Part shown: piece after piece, positions 56,211 through 64,000 of the stretch
Position numbering within the stretch: position 1 is the first letter of the stretch
Layout of the letters: each line of letters opens with the position of its first letter
NCBI RefSeq assembly: GCF_031180885.1
Contig: NZ_JAPSLK010000001.1
Location: forward strand, 399,104-463,103
Length of the DNA: 64,000 bases
Origin: Saccharothrix sp.
GTDB lineage: Bacteria > Actinomycetota > Actinomycetes > Mycobacteriales > Pseudonocardiaceae
Direction of reading: 5' to 3'
Position numbers and translations under genes: made by a program
Notes under the pieces: model-generated
Told to the model about the DNA's origin: nothing
Databases searched by the model: none
The model's input: only the letters and a program-made list of their open reading frames with translations

Positions 56211-58196
56211 CTACCTGGTGGTCGTCGTCGCGCCGACCTTGAACTCCGCCAGGACCACGTTCACGCGGCCGTTCTTGGCGATCGCCTGGTTCGGCTTGAC
56301 CTCCTGGTCGATGATCTTCTTGTCCTGCGTGATGTCGTTGGTCGGCGACTTCGAGGACACGTTCAGGTCACCGGTCCACCCGAGCTGGCTGAGCCTGCTC
56401 CGCGCCTGGTCCACGGTCATCCCGGTCAGGTCGGGCATCAGGATCTGGTTGCCCTTGGAGACGCTCAGCGTGATCAGCGAGCCCTTCTCCACCCGGCCGG
56501 GGCCGGGGTTCTGGGCCACCACCTCGCCCTGCTTCTCGGGGCTGTCCACGTCCTTGGACTGCACCTTGAAGCCGTTGCCCTCCAGCGTCGCCTTGGCGTC
56601 GGCGAAGGTCTGACCGGTCACGTCCGGCAGCTGCACGGTGTCCGGGCCCTTGCCCAGGGTCACCGTGATCGTGCTGCCCTTGGGCGCCTTCGTGCCCGGC
56701 GACGGGTTCTGGTTCGCGACCTTGTCGATCAGCTTCGGGTCCTCGACCTCGACGGTCGCGGTGTCCTGCTTGAACCCCCACCCGGCGTCCTGGAGCTTCT
56801 TCTGCGCGTCCGCGGCGCTCAGGCCGCGCACGTCCGGCACCTCGACCGCCTCCGGCGCGGCGCCGACCAGGATGGTCACGTTGGCGAACTTGTCCAGCTT
56901 GGTGCCCGAGCGCGGGTCGGTGTCCAGGACCTTGCCGATGTCCTCGTTGGTGCACTCCGGCTGCGAGCCCGGCTGGCACGGCACCTGCTTGACCAGCGGG
57001 TTGAACCCGAGCCGGCTCAGCTCCGCGCTGGCCGCCGACTGGGTCTGGCCCTTCAGCGGCGGCACCTCGATCTTCGCCGCGCCGGTCCCCTTGTCGTCGT
57101 CGAGCAAAGACTTGGTGATCCAGGCGGCGAGGCCGAGCACCGCGATGCACAGCAGGACGACCAGCGTGATCATGATCGTCTTCTTGCGCCGGGCGCGCCG
57201 CTCCTCCTCCTCGTCCGCGATCGGGTCGTAGTCGGCGGGCTCCTCGCGCAGCGCCGACGGCCGGTGCCGCCCGCCCGGCGCGACCTCGGTGCGCGGCGAC
57301 TGGTTGAGCACCGCGGTCCGGTCCTCGGGCGTCATCACCGCGGGCGCGGACGGGCGCTGCCCGGACAGCACGCGCACCAGGTCCGCGCGCATCTCGGCGG
57401 CCGACTGGTAGCGGTTGGCGGGGCCCTTGGCCATGGCCTTGAGCACGATGGCGTCCAGCGCCGGCGTCACCTTCGGGTTCAGCGCCGACGGCGGCTTCGG
57501 GTCCTCCCGCACGTGCTGGTAGGCCACCGCCACGGGCGAGTCGCCGGTGAACGGCGGCTCGCCGGTCAGCAGCTCGAACAGCACGCAGCCCGACGCGTAC
57601 ACGTCCGACCGGGCGTCCACCGCCTCGCCGCGCGCCTGCTCCGGCGACAGGTACTGGGCGGTGCCGATCACGGCCGCCGTCTGGGTCACCGCCGCCTGGC
57701 CGTCGTGCACGGCCCGGGCGATGCCGAAGTCCATCACCTTCACCGCGCCGGATCTGGTGATCATCACGTTGGCGGGCTTCACGTCCCGGTGCACGATGCC
57801 GTGCCGGTGGCTGAAGTCCAGCGCCGCCGAGACGTCCGCCATGATCTCCATGGCGCGCTTGCCCGACATGGGGCCCTGCGTCTTGACGATGTCGCGCAGC
57901 GTCCGGCCGTCCACGTACTCCATCACGATGTACGGCAGCGGCCCGTACTCGGTGTTGGTCTCACCGGTGTCGTAGACCGCGACGATGGCGGGGTGGTTCA
58001 GCGCCGCGGAGTTCTGCGCCTCCCTGCGGAACCGCTCCTGGAACTGGGCGTCGCGGGCGAGGTCGGCGCGCAGCACCTTGATCGCCACGTCCCGGCCGAG
58101 CCGGACGTCGCGGCCCTTGTGCACCTCCGACATGCCGCCGTATCCGAGGGTCTCGCCCAGCTCGTAGCGGTTGGAGAGCAGTCGCGGAGTGCTCAT
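56211..58196 (-). CDS. pknB: Serine/threonine protein kinase PknB with four PASTA domains
   Basis: The 661-residue transmembrane kinase has a kinase domain (about 11-275) with YELGETLGYGGMSEVHKG, VAIKVLRADL, HRDVKPANVMI and MDFGIARAV, including the Hanks-type activation segment. A juxtamembrane linker is followed by one helix (about 335-358) and four PASTA repeats that bind muropeptides or lipid II outside. Its known targets in mycobacteria include CwlM, MviN, PbpA and GarA-type FHA proteins; homologues of CwlM, the MviN pseudokinase and PbpA are in this window. It is last of the leftward operon, 69 bp after pknA. Confidence 0.97.
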   Translation of the reverse strand: MSTPRLLSNRYELGETLGYGGMSEVHKGRDVRLGRDVAIKVLRADLARDAQFQERFRREAQNSAALNHPAIVAVYDTGETNTEYGPLPYIVMEYVDGRTLRDIVKTQGPMSGKRAMEIMADVSAALDFSHRHGIVHRDVKPANVMITRSGAVKVMDFGIARAVHDGQAAVTQTAAVIGTAQYLSPEQARGEAVDARSDVYASGCVLFELLTGEPPFTGDSPVAVAYQHVREDPKPPSALNPKVTPALDAIVLKAMAKGPANRYQSAAEMRADLVRVLSGQRPSAPAVMTPEDRTAVLNQSPRTEVAPGGRHRPSALREEPADYDPIADEEEERRARRKKTIMITLVVLLCIAVLGLAAWITKSLLDDDKGTGAAKIEVPPLKGQTQSAASAELSRLGFNPLVKQVPCQPGSQPECTNEDIGKVLDTDPRSGTKLDKFANVTILVGAAPEAVEVPDVRGLSAADAQKKLQDAGWGFKQDTATVEVEDPKLIDKVANQNPSPGTKAPKGSTITVTLGKGPDTVQLPDVTGQTFADAKATLEGNGFKVQSKDVDSPEKQGEVVAQNPGPGRVEKGSLITLSVSKGNQILMPDLTGMTVDQARSRLSQLGWTGDLNVSSKSPTNDITQDKKIIDQEVKPNQAIAKNGRVNVVLAEFKVGATTTTR

Positions 58197-58265
58197 CAGT
58201 GCTTCGTCCCGCTCCTCGTCAACGGTCCTGCCATCGCTTCCGTCCGCCTTCGTACCGTTCCGCCG

Positions 58266-59708
58266 TCACGTCGGTACACACGTCACCGTCACCCGTGAGC
58301 CGATCGCAACCTCACCGGTCGGGCTCACGTCCGACACCAGGCACCGCTTCGCGTCCCGCGGCGCGCCGCCCTGGTCGGCGTGCACCTCGGGTTCCAGGCC
58401 GTACCCGTGGAGCTTCCTCGCCACCTCGTCGGCAGGCCTGTCGACGAAGTCGGACTCGGTGATCGTGACCTTCGGGGTGCCGGGTATCCGATCGGTCGAG
58501 TCCGGCGGCGAGGTGCGGGCGCTCGTAGCGCCCACCTGGTTCGTCTCGCCGGCCCTGGTCGTGCCCGTGCCGACCGGCACCTCGTCGTCACCACCCAGCG
58601 CACGCAGGATGACCACGCCGAGCACCAGCAGCACGGCCACCAGCACAGCGACCATAACCCACAGCAGGGCGCGGTTGCGCCCCGGTGGTCGCGGCGGCGG
58701 CGGCAACGGACCGAAAGCGCCCGTGCGCGGAGTGTTGACCTGCGGCACCGGCTGCATCCCGGGCCGCGAACCGGGGTGGGTGACCGGGATGCCCGGGTGG
58801 GTCACCTGCGCGCCGGTGAACACCGGCGGCGGTGGCGCCACCGCCATGGCCAGGCCCGTGGGCACCGGCAGCGGCTGGCCGCTGCGCACCGCGCTGACCG
58901 CCGCCGCGAACTCGCCGCCGTTGCGGTAGCGCTGCCGCGGGTCCTTCACCAGGGTTGCCTCGATCAGCGCGCGCGGCCCCGGCGGCACGTCCGGCGGCAG
59001 CGGCGGCGCCACGTCCCGGATGTGCATCATGGCCACGGTCACCGCGTTCTCGGACAGGAACGGGCGGTGCCCGGTCAGGCACTCGTAGCCGCACACGCCC
59101 AGCGCGTAGACGTCGCTCGCCGGTTCGGCGGCGTGGCCCAGGGCCTGCTCCGGCGCGATGTAGTGCGCGGTGCCCATCACCATGCCGGTGTGCGTCACCG
59201 GCGCGGCGTCGGCGGCCTTGGCGATGCCGAAGTCGGTGATCTTCACCTTGCCCGCCGGGGTGACCAGGATGTTGCCCGGCTTGACGTCCCGGTGCACCAG
59301 GCCCCGCTCGTGCGCGGCCTGCAGCGCGTTGCCCGCCTGCTCCAGCAGGTCCAGCGTGCGGTCCGCGCCGAGCCTGCCGCGGGCGATGATCGCGGCCAGC
59401 GGCTCGCCCTCGACCAGCTCCATCACCAGGTACGCGGTGTCCTCCGGGCCGTCCGGGATCGACGCGGTCTCGCCGTAGTCGTGCACCGCGGCGATGCCCG
59501 GGTGGTTCAGCGACGCCGTCGTGCGCGCCTCGATCCGGAACCGGTTGAGGAACTCCGAGTCCCCGGACAGCTCCGCCTTGAGCACCTTCACCGCGACCTT
59601 GCGGTCCAGCCGGGTGTCGGCGGCCTCCCAGACCTCGCCCATGCCGCCGACCGCGATCCGCCGGGACAGGCGGTACCGCTCGGCGAGCAACTGGCCCGAG
59701 GTCAGCAT
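58266..59708 (-). CDS. pknA: Serine/threonine protein kinase PknA
   Basis: The 480-residue kinase has [48 protein letters not shown] and DFGIAKAAD (kinase domain about 10-270), a Pro-rich linker, one transmembrane helix (about 355-378) and a short extracytoplasmic tail with a single PASTA-like unit ([20 protein letters not shown], ending RVTVTCVP). Mycobacterial PknA lacks clear PASTA repeats, so this tail is a small difference. ATG 59708 overlaps the last base of the pbpA stop. It phosphorylates division proteins with PknB. Confidence 0.95.
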   Translation of the reverse strand: MLTSGQLLAERYRLSRRIAVGGMGEVWEAADTRLDRKVAVKVLKAELSGDSEFLNRFRIEARTTASLNHPGIAAVHDYGETASIPDGPEDTAYLVMELVEGEPLAAIIARGRLGADRTLDLLEQAGNALQAAHERGLVHRDVKPGNILVTPAGKVKITDFGIAKAADAAPVTHTGMVMGTAHYIAPEQALGHAAEPASDVYALGVCGYECLTGHRPFLSENAVTVAMMHIRDVAPPLPPDVPPGPRALIEATLVKDPRQRYRNGGEFAAAVSAVRSGQPLPVPTGLAMAVAPPPPVFTGAQVTHPGIPVTHPGSRPGMQPVPQVNTPRTGAFGPLPPPPRPPGRNRALLWVMVAVLVAVLLVLGVVILRALGGDDEVPVGTGTTRAGETNQVGATSARTSPPDSTDRIPGTPKVTITESDFVDRPADEVARKLHGYGLEPEVHADQGGAPRDAKRCLVSDVSPTGEVAIGSRVTVTCVPT

Positions 59709-61174
59709 CAGCGGCTCCCGAGGTACGCGCCGATGACCGCGCGGCCGATCGGCGCGGCCACCCGGCCGCCGGTCGCGGACAGGCCCTGCTGGCCGCCGTT
59801 CTCCACGATCACGGCGATCGCGATCTCCGGCTTCTCGGCCGGCGCGAACGCCACGTACCAGGCGTGCGGGTTGTTCTCGCGCACGTTCGCGCCGTGCTCG
59901 GCGGTGCCGGTCTTCGACGCGATGGTCACCCCGGACAGCTTGCCGGTGCCGCCGGTGTTCTTCTCCGACTCGACCATCATGTCGCGCAGCAGCGCCGCCT
60001 CGTCCGGGGCCATCGCCTCGTCGAGCTCGTCGGGCTTGGTCTCGCTGATCACCGACAGGTCCGGGGCGAGGATTTTCTGCACGAAGTGCGGCTTCATCCG
60101 GGCGCCGCCGTTGGCGATGGTGGCGGCCATCATCGCGTTCTGCAGCGGCGTGACCCGCACGTCCCGCTGGCCGATGCCGCTCTGGTACACCGACGGCTTG
60201 TCCGCCATCGGGCCCATCGTCGAGGTGGCGACCGACAGCGGGATGGTCAGCTCGCTGTCGTCGAACCCGAACTCGCGCGCCTTCTTGCGCAGCTTCTCCG
60301 GGCCGAGCTGGTCGGCGAGCACGGCGAACGCGGTGTTGCACGACTTGGCCAACGCCTCCTGCAGGGTGGCGGTTACGCCGTTGCCGCACGTCGTGTCGTT
60401 GAAGTTGGGCAGCGTCTGGGTGGTGCCCGGCAGGGTGATCACCGGGCGGCCGTCGACCTGGGTGTCCTTGTTCGCGCCCTCTTCCAGCGCGGCCGCGGCC
60501 ACGATCAGCTTGAACGTCGACCCGGGCGGGTAGATCTCGGCCACCGACCGGTTGCGGGTGGGCTGCGGGCCGTCCTCGGCGGTGTACTCCAGCCACGCCT
60601 TCTCCTGCTCCTCCACGTCGTGGCTGGCGAGCAGGTTCGGGTCGTAGGACGGGGTGGACACCATGGCCAGGATCTCGCCGGTCTGCGGCCGGATCGCCAC
60701 CACCGAGCCGGTGACGCCCTGGAGCTTCTCGTAGGCGACCTGCTGGAGCGCGGCGTCGATGGTGAGCTGGAGGCTGCCGCCCTTGGGGTCCCGGCCGGTG
60801 ATCAGGTCGGACACCCGGCGCGCGAACAGCCGGTCGTCCGAGCCGTTGAGCAGGTCGTCCTCGACCCGCTCCAGGCCGAACGTGCCGTAGGTGGTCGAGA
60901 AGAAGCCGGTGACCGGCGCGAACGCCGGGCCGTTGGCGTACTTGCGCAGGTACCGCAGGCGGTCCGTGGTCTTCTCCACGGTCGCGATCGGCGTGCCGTC
61001 CGCGGCGATGATCTGGCCCCGCTCCCGCGAGTACTGGTCCAGCAGCACCCGCCGGTTCAGCGGGTTCTTCCGGTAGTCGTCGGCCTTGATCACCTGGACG
61101 TAGGTGGCGTTGCCCAGGAGCAGCAACATCATCACCATCATGGCGAGGCCGACGCGGCGGAGCGGTGTGTTCAT
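59708..61174 (-). CDS. pbpA: Class B penicillin-binding protein PbpA
   Basis: The 488-residue transpeptidase has one N-terminal membrane helix (about 7-27), a dimerisation domain and a transpeptidase domain. Active-site motifs are STFK (in [11 protein letters not shown]), SCN (in AKSCNTAFA) and KTG (in [10 protein letters not shown]). It cross-links septal or polar peptidoglycan with RodA. The start overlaps the rodA stop by 4 bp (ATGA). Confidence 0.97.
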   Translation of the reverse strand: MNTPLRRVGLAMMVMMLLLLGNATYVQVIKADDYRKNPLNRRVLLDQYSRERGQIIAADGTPIATVEKTTDRLRYLRKYANGPAFAPVTGFFSTTYGTFGLERVEDDLLNGSDDRLFARRVSDLITGRDPKGGSLQLTIDAALQQVAYEKLQGVTGSVVAIRPQTGEILAMVSTPSYDPNLLASHDVEEQEKAWLEYTAEDGPQPTRNRSVAEIYPPGSTFKLIVAAAALEEGANKDTQVDGRPVITLPGTTQTLPNFNDTTCGNGVTATLQEALAKSCNTAFAVLADQLGPEKLRKKAREFGFDDSELTIPLSVATSTMGPMADKPSVYQSGIGQRDVRVTPLQNAMMAATIANGGARMKPHFVQKILAPDLSVISETKPDELDEAMAPDEAALLRDMMVESEKNTGGTGKLSGVTIASKTGTAEHGANVRENNPHAWYVAFAPAEKPEIAIAVIVENGGQQGLSATGGRVAAPIGRAVIGAYLGSR

Positions 61175-62634
61175 TTGGGACGCTCCACCATGACAGTGAA
61201 CTGGTCGGCGATCGCGGGCTGCTGCGGGCGCGGCTTCGGCGTCGACTTCGGCGCGCGCGCCGCGTCCGATATCCGCAGCAGCAGCGCGACCAGCATGTAG
61301 TTCGCCAGCAGCGACGAGCCGCCGTAGGACAGGAACGGCGCGGTGATGCCGGTCATCGGGATCAGCTTGGTGACACCGCCGACGACGATGAAGATCTGGA
61401 ACGCGACCGCGAACGACAGGCCGCCGCCGAGCAGCTTGCCGAACGTGTCCCGCACCGCGAGCGAGTTGCGCATGCCGCGCAGCGCCAGCACCGTGTACAG
61501 CACCAGCACCGCGGACAGGCCGACGAAGCCCAGCTCCTCACCGATCACCGCGGTGATGAAGTCGGTGTTCGCCTCCGGGATCTCGTCCGGCCGCCCGCCG
61601 CCCAGGCCCGCGCCGAAGATGTTGCCGGTGCCCAGCCCGAACAGGGACTGGAGGATCTGGTAGCCCTTGCCCGACGGGTCGGCGAACGGGTCCAGCCAGT
61701 TCTGCACGCGGATCTGCACGTGGCCGAACAGCCGCCACGCCACCACCGCCCCGACGCAGAACATGCCCACGCCGAGCACCACCCACGCCGCGCGTTCGGT
61801 CGCCACGTACAGGAGTACGAGCACGATGCCGAAGAAGAGCAGCGACGACCCGAGGTCCTTCTGGAGCACCATGATGCTCACGCCGACCGCCCACGCGGCC
61901 ACCAGCGGCCCCAGGTCGCGGGCGCGCGGCAGGTCCAGGCCCAGCACCCGGCGCCCGGCGGCGGTGAACAGCTCGCGCTTGGACACCAGGAACGCGGCGA
62001 AGAACACCATCAAGAGGATCTTCGCGAACTCACCCGGCTGGATGGAGAACGCGCCGAAGCTCAACCAGATCTTCGCGCCGTTGATCTCCGGCGCGATGAA
62101 GCTGGGCAGCACACCGGGCAGCACCAGCGCCACCAGGCCGAGGAAGCCGAACGTGTAGCCGTAGCGGGCCAGCGTGCGGTGGTCGGACAGCACCGCGAGC
62201 ACGATGCAGAACAGCACCAGCGCGATCGCCGTCCACAGCACCTGCTTGGGCGCCGCGGGCGACCACACGCCGCCGCCGGGCAGCGTGTCGCCCTCCTTGG
62301 CCAGGTCGATGCGGTGGATCATGACCAGGCCCAGGCCGTTGAGCAGGGCCACGCACGGCAGGATCACCGGGTCGGCGTACGGCGCCCACTTCCGCACCGC
62401 CAGGTGCGCGACGGTGAGCACGCCCAGGTAGGCCAGGCCCAGCCACACGATCCGCATGGTCAGTTCCTGCTCCTGGTTGGCCTCCACCAGGATCAGCGCG
62501 ATCGTCACCAGGCCCGCCGCGAACGCGAGCAGGAAGAGTTCGCTGCTCCGCCTCGTGGGCGGCTTCAGACCCGGCGAGGTGCTGCTCGCCGCCGAGAGCG
62601 GCGTGCCCTCCGCGCCGGGGACCGGCGAACCCAT
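61171..62634 (-). CDS. rodA: SEDS peptidoglycan polymerase RodA (FtsW/RodA/SpoVE)
   Basis: This 487-residue protein has about 12 transmembrane helices with SEDS signatures [21 protein letters not shown] (core [10 protein letters not shown]), FILAVLSDH-like segments and [23 protein letters not shown]. It polymerises glycan strands from lipid II delivered by MurJ; its class B partner pbpA is the next gene. The N-terminal 30 residues are cytoplasmic and Ser/Thr/Pro-rich. It starts 4 bp after the pstP stop. Confidence 0.97.
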   Translation of the reverse strand: MGSPVPGAEGTPLSAASSTSPGLKPPTRRSSELFLLAFAAGLVTIALILVEANQEQELTMRIVWLGLAYLGVLTVAHLAVRKWAPYADPVILPCVALLNGLGLVMIHRIDLAKEGDTLPGGGVWSPAAPKQVLWTAIALVLFCIVLAVLSDHRTLARYGYTFGFLGLVALVLPGVLPSFIAPEINGAKIWLSFGAFSIQPGEFAKILLMVFFAAFLVSKRELFTAAGRRVLGLDLPRARDLGPLVAAWAVGVSIMVLQKDLGSSLLFFGIVLVLLYVATERAAWVVLGVGMFCVGAVVAWRLFGHVQIRVQNWLDPFADPSGKGYQILQSLFGLGTGNIFGAGLGGGRPDEIPEANTDFITAVIGEELGFVGLSAVLVLYTVLALRGMRNSLAVRDTFGKLLGGGLSFAVAFQIFIVVGGVTKLIPMTGITAPFLSYGGSSLLANYMLVALLLRISDAARAPKSTPKPRPQQPAIADQFTVMVERPK

Positions 62635-62638
62635 GCGT

Positions 62639-64000
62639 CTACTGACCCTTCCGGCAGTCCGTGCCCGGCTTCTGCACGGGCGTGGGCAGCGGCGTGCCCT
62701 CCTGAGTGGTGGACGTCGTCGGCGCCGTGGTGGTTGCGGACGGGTCCAGGCCCGGCTGCGGAGCGGTGGTCGTCGTGGTGGTCGGCTGCTCCTTCGGGCA
62801 CAGCGGCAGGGTCTGCTCGGTGCGCAGGCGGCGGATCGCCTCGCGCGCCCCCTCCAGGCCGTCCACGTCGGTGATGCCGTTGCGCACCACGTCCCGCGTG
62901 GCCACCTTCAGGTCGTCCACCGTGATCGGCTCGCACGCCTGCGCGCCCGGCGGGCACGAGCCCTCCACCAGGCTGTGCAGGTCGATGCCGAAGACGCTGC
63001 CGGTGACCCCGCGGAAGATCGACACCTGGCCGTCCGGCGCGGCGCCCACGTAGTACTGGCGCAGCACGTACCAGCGGGTGCCCAGGCCCGCCGCGACCAG
63101 CAGCAGGAGCACGAACACGACGAGCAGCACGGCCTTGACCCGCCCGCCGCGGGACCGCTGCGGCGGCGGTGGCTGCGGCGGCTCGATGCGCTGCGGGATC
63201 GGCCGGGGCCCGGTTATCGAACTCGCCCGCGAGGCGGGCGAGTCGGGTGGTGGTGGGTCTTCGCTGCCGTCTCCGGCCGCGCCGCCCACTATCGGGGCGT
63301 CCTCCCCGAAGTCGATGTCGACCACGTCGGCGACCACGACCGTCACGTTGTCCGGGCCGCCGCCCTTGAGCGCCAGCTCGATCATCCGGTCCGCGCAGGC
63401 CTGCGGGTCCGGGATGCGGATGGCCTCCTCGAGGGTCTCCATGCTGACCACGCCCGAGAGGCCGTCCGAGCACAGCAGGTACCGGTCGCCCGGCCGGGCC
63501 TCGCGCACCATCAGCCGCGGCTCCACCTCGTGCCCGGTGAGGGCGCGCAGCAGCAGCGACCGCTGCGGGTGGGTCGCGGCCTCCTCCTCGGTGATCCGGC
63601 CCTCGTCGATCAGCGACTGGACGAACGTGTCGTCGTGCGTGATCTGGGTGAACGTGCCGTTGCGCATCATGTAGGCGCGCGAGTCGCCGATGTGCACCAT
63701 GCCCAGGCGGGTGCCCGCGAACAGGACCGCGGTGAGCGTGGTGCCCATGCCGTCCAAATCCGGGTCGGACTGCACGAGTTCGGAGATCGCGCCGTTGCCC
63801 GCGATGACCGCGTCGCGGAGCTGGCCCAGCAGGTCGTCGCCCGGCTCGTCGTCGTCGAGCGGGGCCAGGGCGGCGATCACCACCTTGCTGGCGACCTCGC
63901 CCGCGGCGTGGCCACCCATGCCGTCGGCGAGCGCGAGCAGGCGTGGGCCCGCGTACACGGAGTCCTGGTTGTTGGAGCGGACCAGGCCCCGGTCGCTGCG
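62639..64000 (-). CDS. pstP: PP2C-type phosphatase PstP (5' end outside window)
   Basis: The gene runs off the right edge; the visible part starts RSDRGLVRSNNQDSVYAGPR and lacks only a few N-terminal residues. PP2C motifs LADGMGGHAAGEVAS, DSRAYMMRNG, LLCSDGLSGVVS and GGPDNVTVVVADVV supply the metal-binding aspartates. A linker, one transmembrane helix (about 290-310) and a Thr/Pro-rich extracytoplasmic tail follow. PstP reverses PknA/PknB phosphorylation. It heads the visible pstP-rodA-pbpA-pknA-pknB operon; FHA genes would be expected upstream. Confidence 0.96.
   Translation of the reverse strand, partial: RSDRGLVRSNNQDSVYAGPRLLALADGMGGHAAGEVASKVVIAALAPLDDDEPGDDLLGQLRDAVIAGNGAISELVQSDPDLDGMGTTLTAVLFAGTRLGMVHIGDSRAYMMRNGTFTQITHDDTFVQSLIDEGRITEEEAATHPQRSLLLRALTGHEVEPRLMVREARPGDRYLLCSDGLSGVVSMETLEEAIRIPDPQACADRMIELALKGGGPDNVTVVVADVVDIDFGEDAPIVGGAAGDGSEDPPPPDSPASRASSITGPRPIPQRIEPPQPPPPQRSRGGRVKAVLLVVFVLLLLVAAGLGTRWYVLRQYYVGAAPDGQVSIFRGVTGSVFGIDLHSLVEGSCPPGAQACEPITVDDLKVATRDVVRNGITDVDGLEGAREAIRRLRTEQTLPLCPKEQPTTTTTTAPQPGLDPSATTTAPTTSTTQEGTPLPTPVQKPGTDCRKGQ

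Overview
This window is very GC-rich and comes from a filamentous-type actinobacterium, most likely of the Pseudonocardiales (Saccharothrix/Actinosynnema/Lentzea-like). The evidence is codon use, the gene families present (CrgA, DLW-39, DUF3566, DUF6049, DUF2020, PknA/PknB/PstP) and a gene order that, as I recall it, runs parallel to Mycobacterium tuberculosis Rv3907c-Rv3921c, Rv0001-Rv0018c and the leuS neighbourhood. It is the replication-origin region of the chromosome. I see no prophage, intact insertion sequence or CRISPR array.

Layout. 0-10.3 kb: an MMPL transporter (cut by the window start) divergent from a TetR regulator with two matching operators; leuS behind a probable leucine-attenuation leader; an esterase/phytase-like secreted protein, an SdpI-like membrane protein, YqgE, an MFS transporter, a small LuxR-type regulator and the CCA-adding enzyme. 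10.4-21 kb: a cell-envelope and redox block on the plus strand: NUDIX, DUF6049, MurJ flippase, a pseudokinase, SigM and its anti-sigma factor, thioredoxin reductase/thioredoxin behind a SigR-type promoter, and CwlM. 21-26 kb: accessory genes (a broken AAA ATPase remnant, YdcF, an autoregulated ArsR-SRPBCC protein, GNAT, a PLP aminotransferase, a D-Ala-D-Ala-ligase-like enzyme). 26-33 kb: the parB-parA-rsmG segregation block and khpB-yidC-yidD-rnpA-rpmH, all leftward, with five perfect parS sites. 33.5-45.4 kb: dnaA, oriC, dnaN, gnd, recF, dciA, gyrB, gyrA, all rightward. 45.4-64 kb: DUF3566, tRNA-Ile, DLW-39, tRNA-Ala, small enzymes, PpiA, rhomboid, CrgA, a class E sortase, FprA under a probable iron (IdeR) box, PabA, then the pstP-rodA-pbpA-pknA-pknB growth and division operon, cut by the window end.

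The genes form a replication, segregation and cell-wall-growth hub: DnaA/DnaN/DciA/RecF/gyrase at oriC, ParAB-parS next to it, and the lipid II flippase, SEDS polymerase RodA, transpeptidase PbpA, CwlM and the PknA/B-PstP phospho-switch on either side.

The least ordinary signals are these: a leucine-rich nine-residue leader peptide and attenuator before leuS; a perfect 36-bp palindrome centred on parS downstream of khpB; six copies of a TTSTCCCCGGGTG-like motif among the DnaA boxes of oriC; a dnaA-dnaN gap expanded by two mutually truncated divergent genes (TetR/DUF418); two further decaying genes (AAA ATPase, tyrosine phosphatase); and many promoters whose TANNNT -10 box sits 6-7 nt before the start codon, which predicts widespread leaderless mRNAs.
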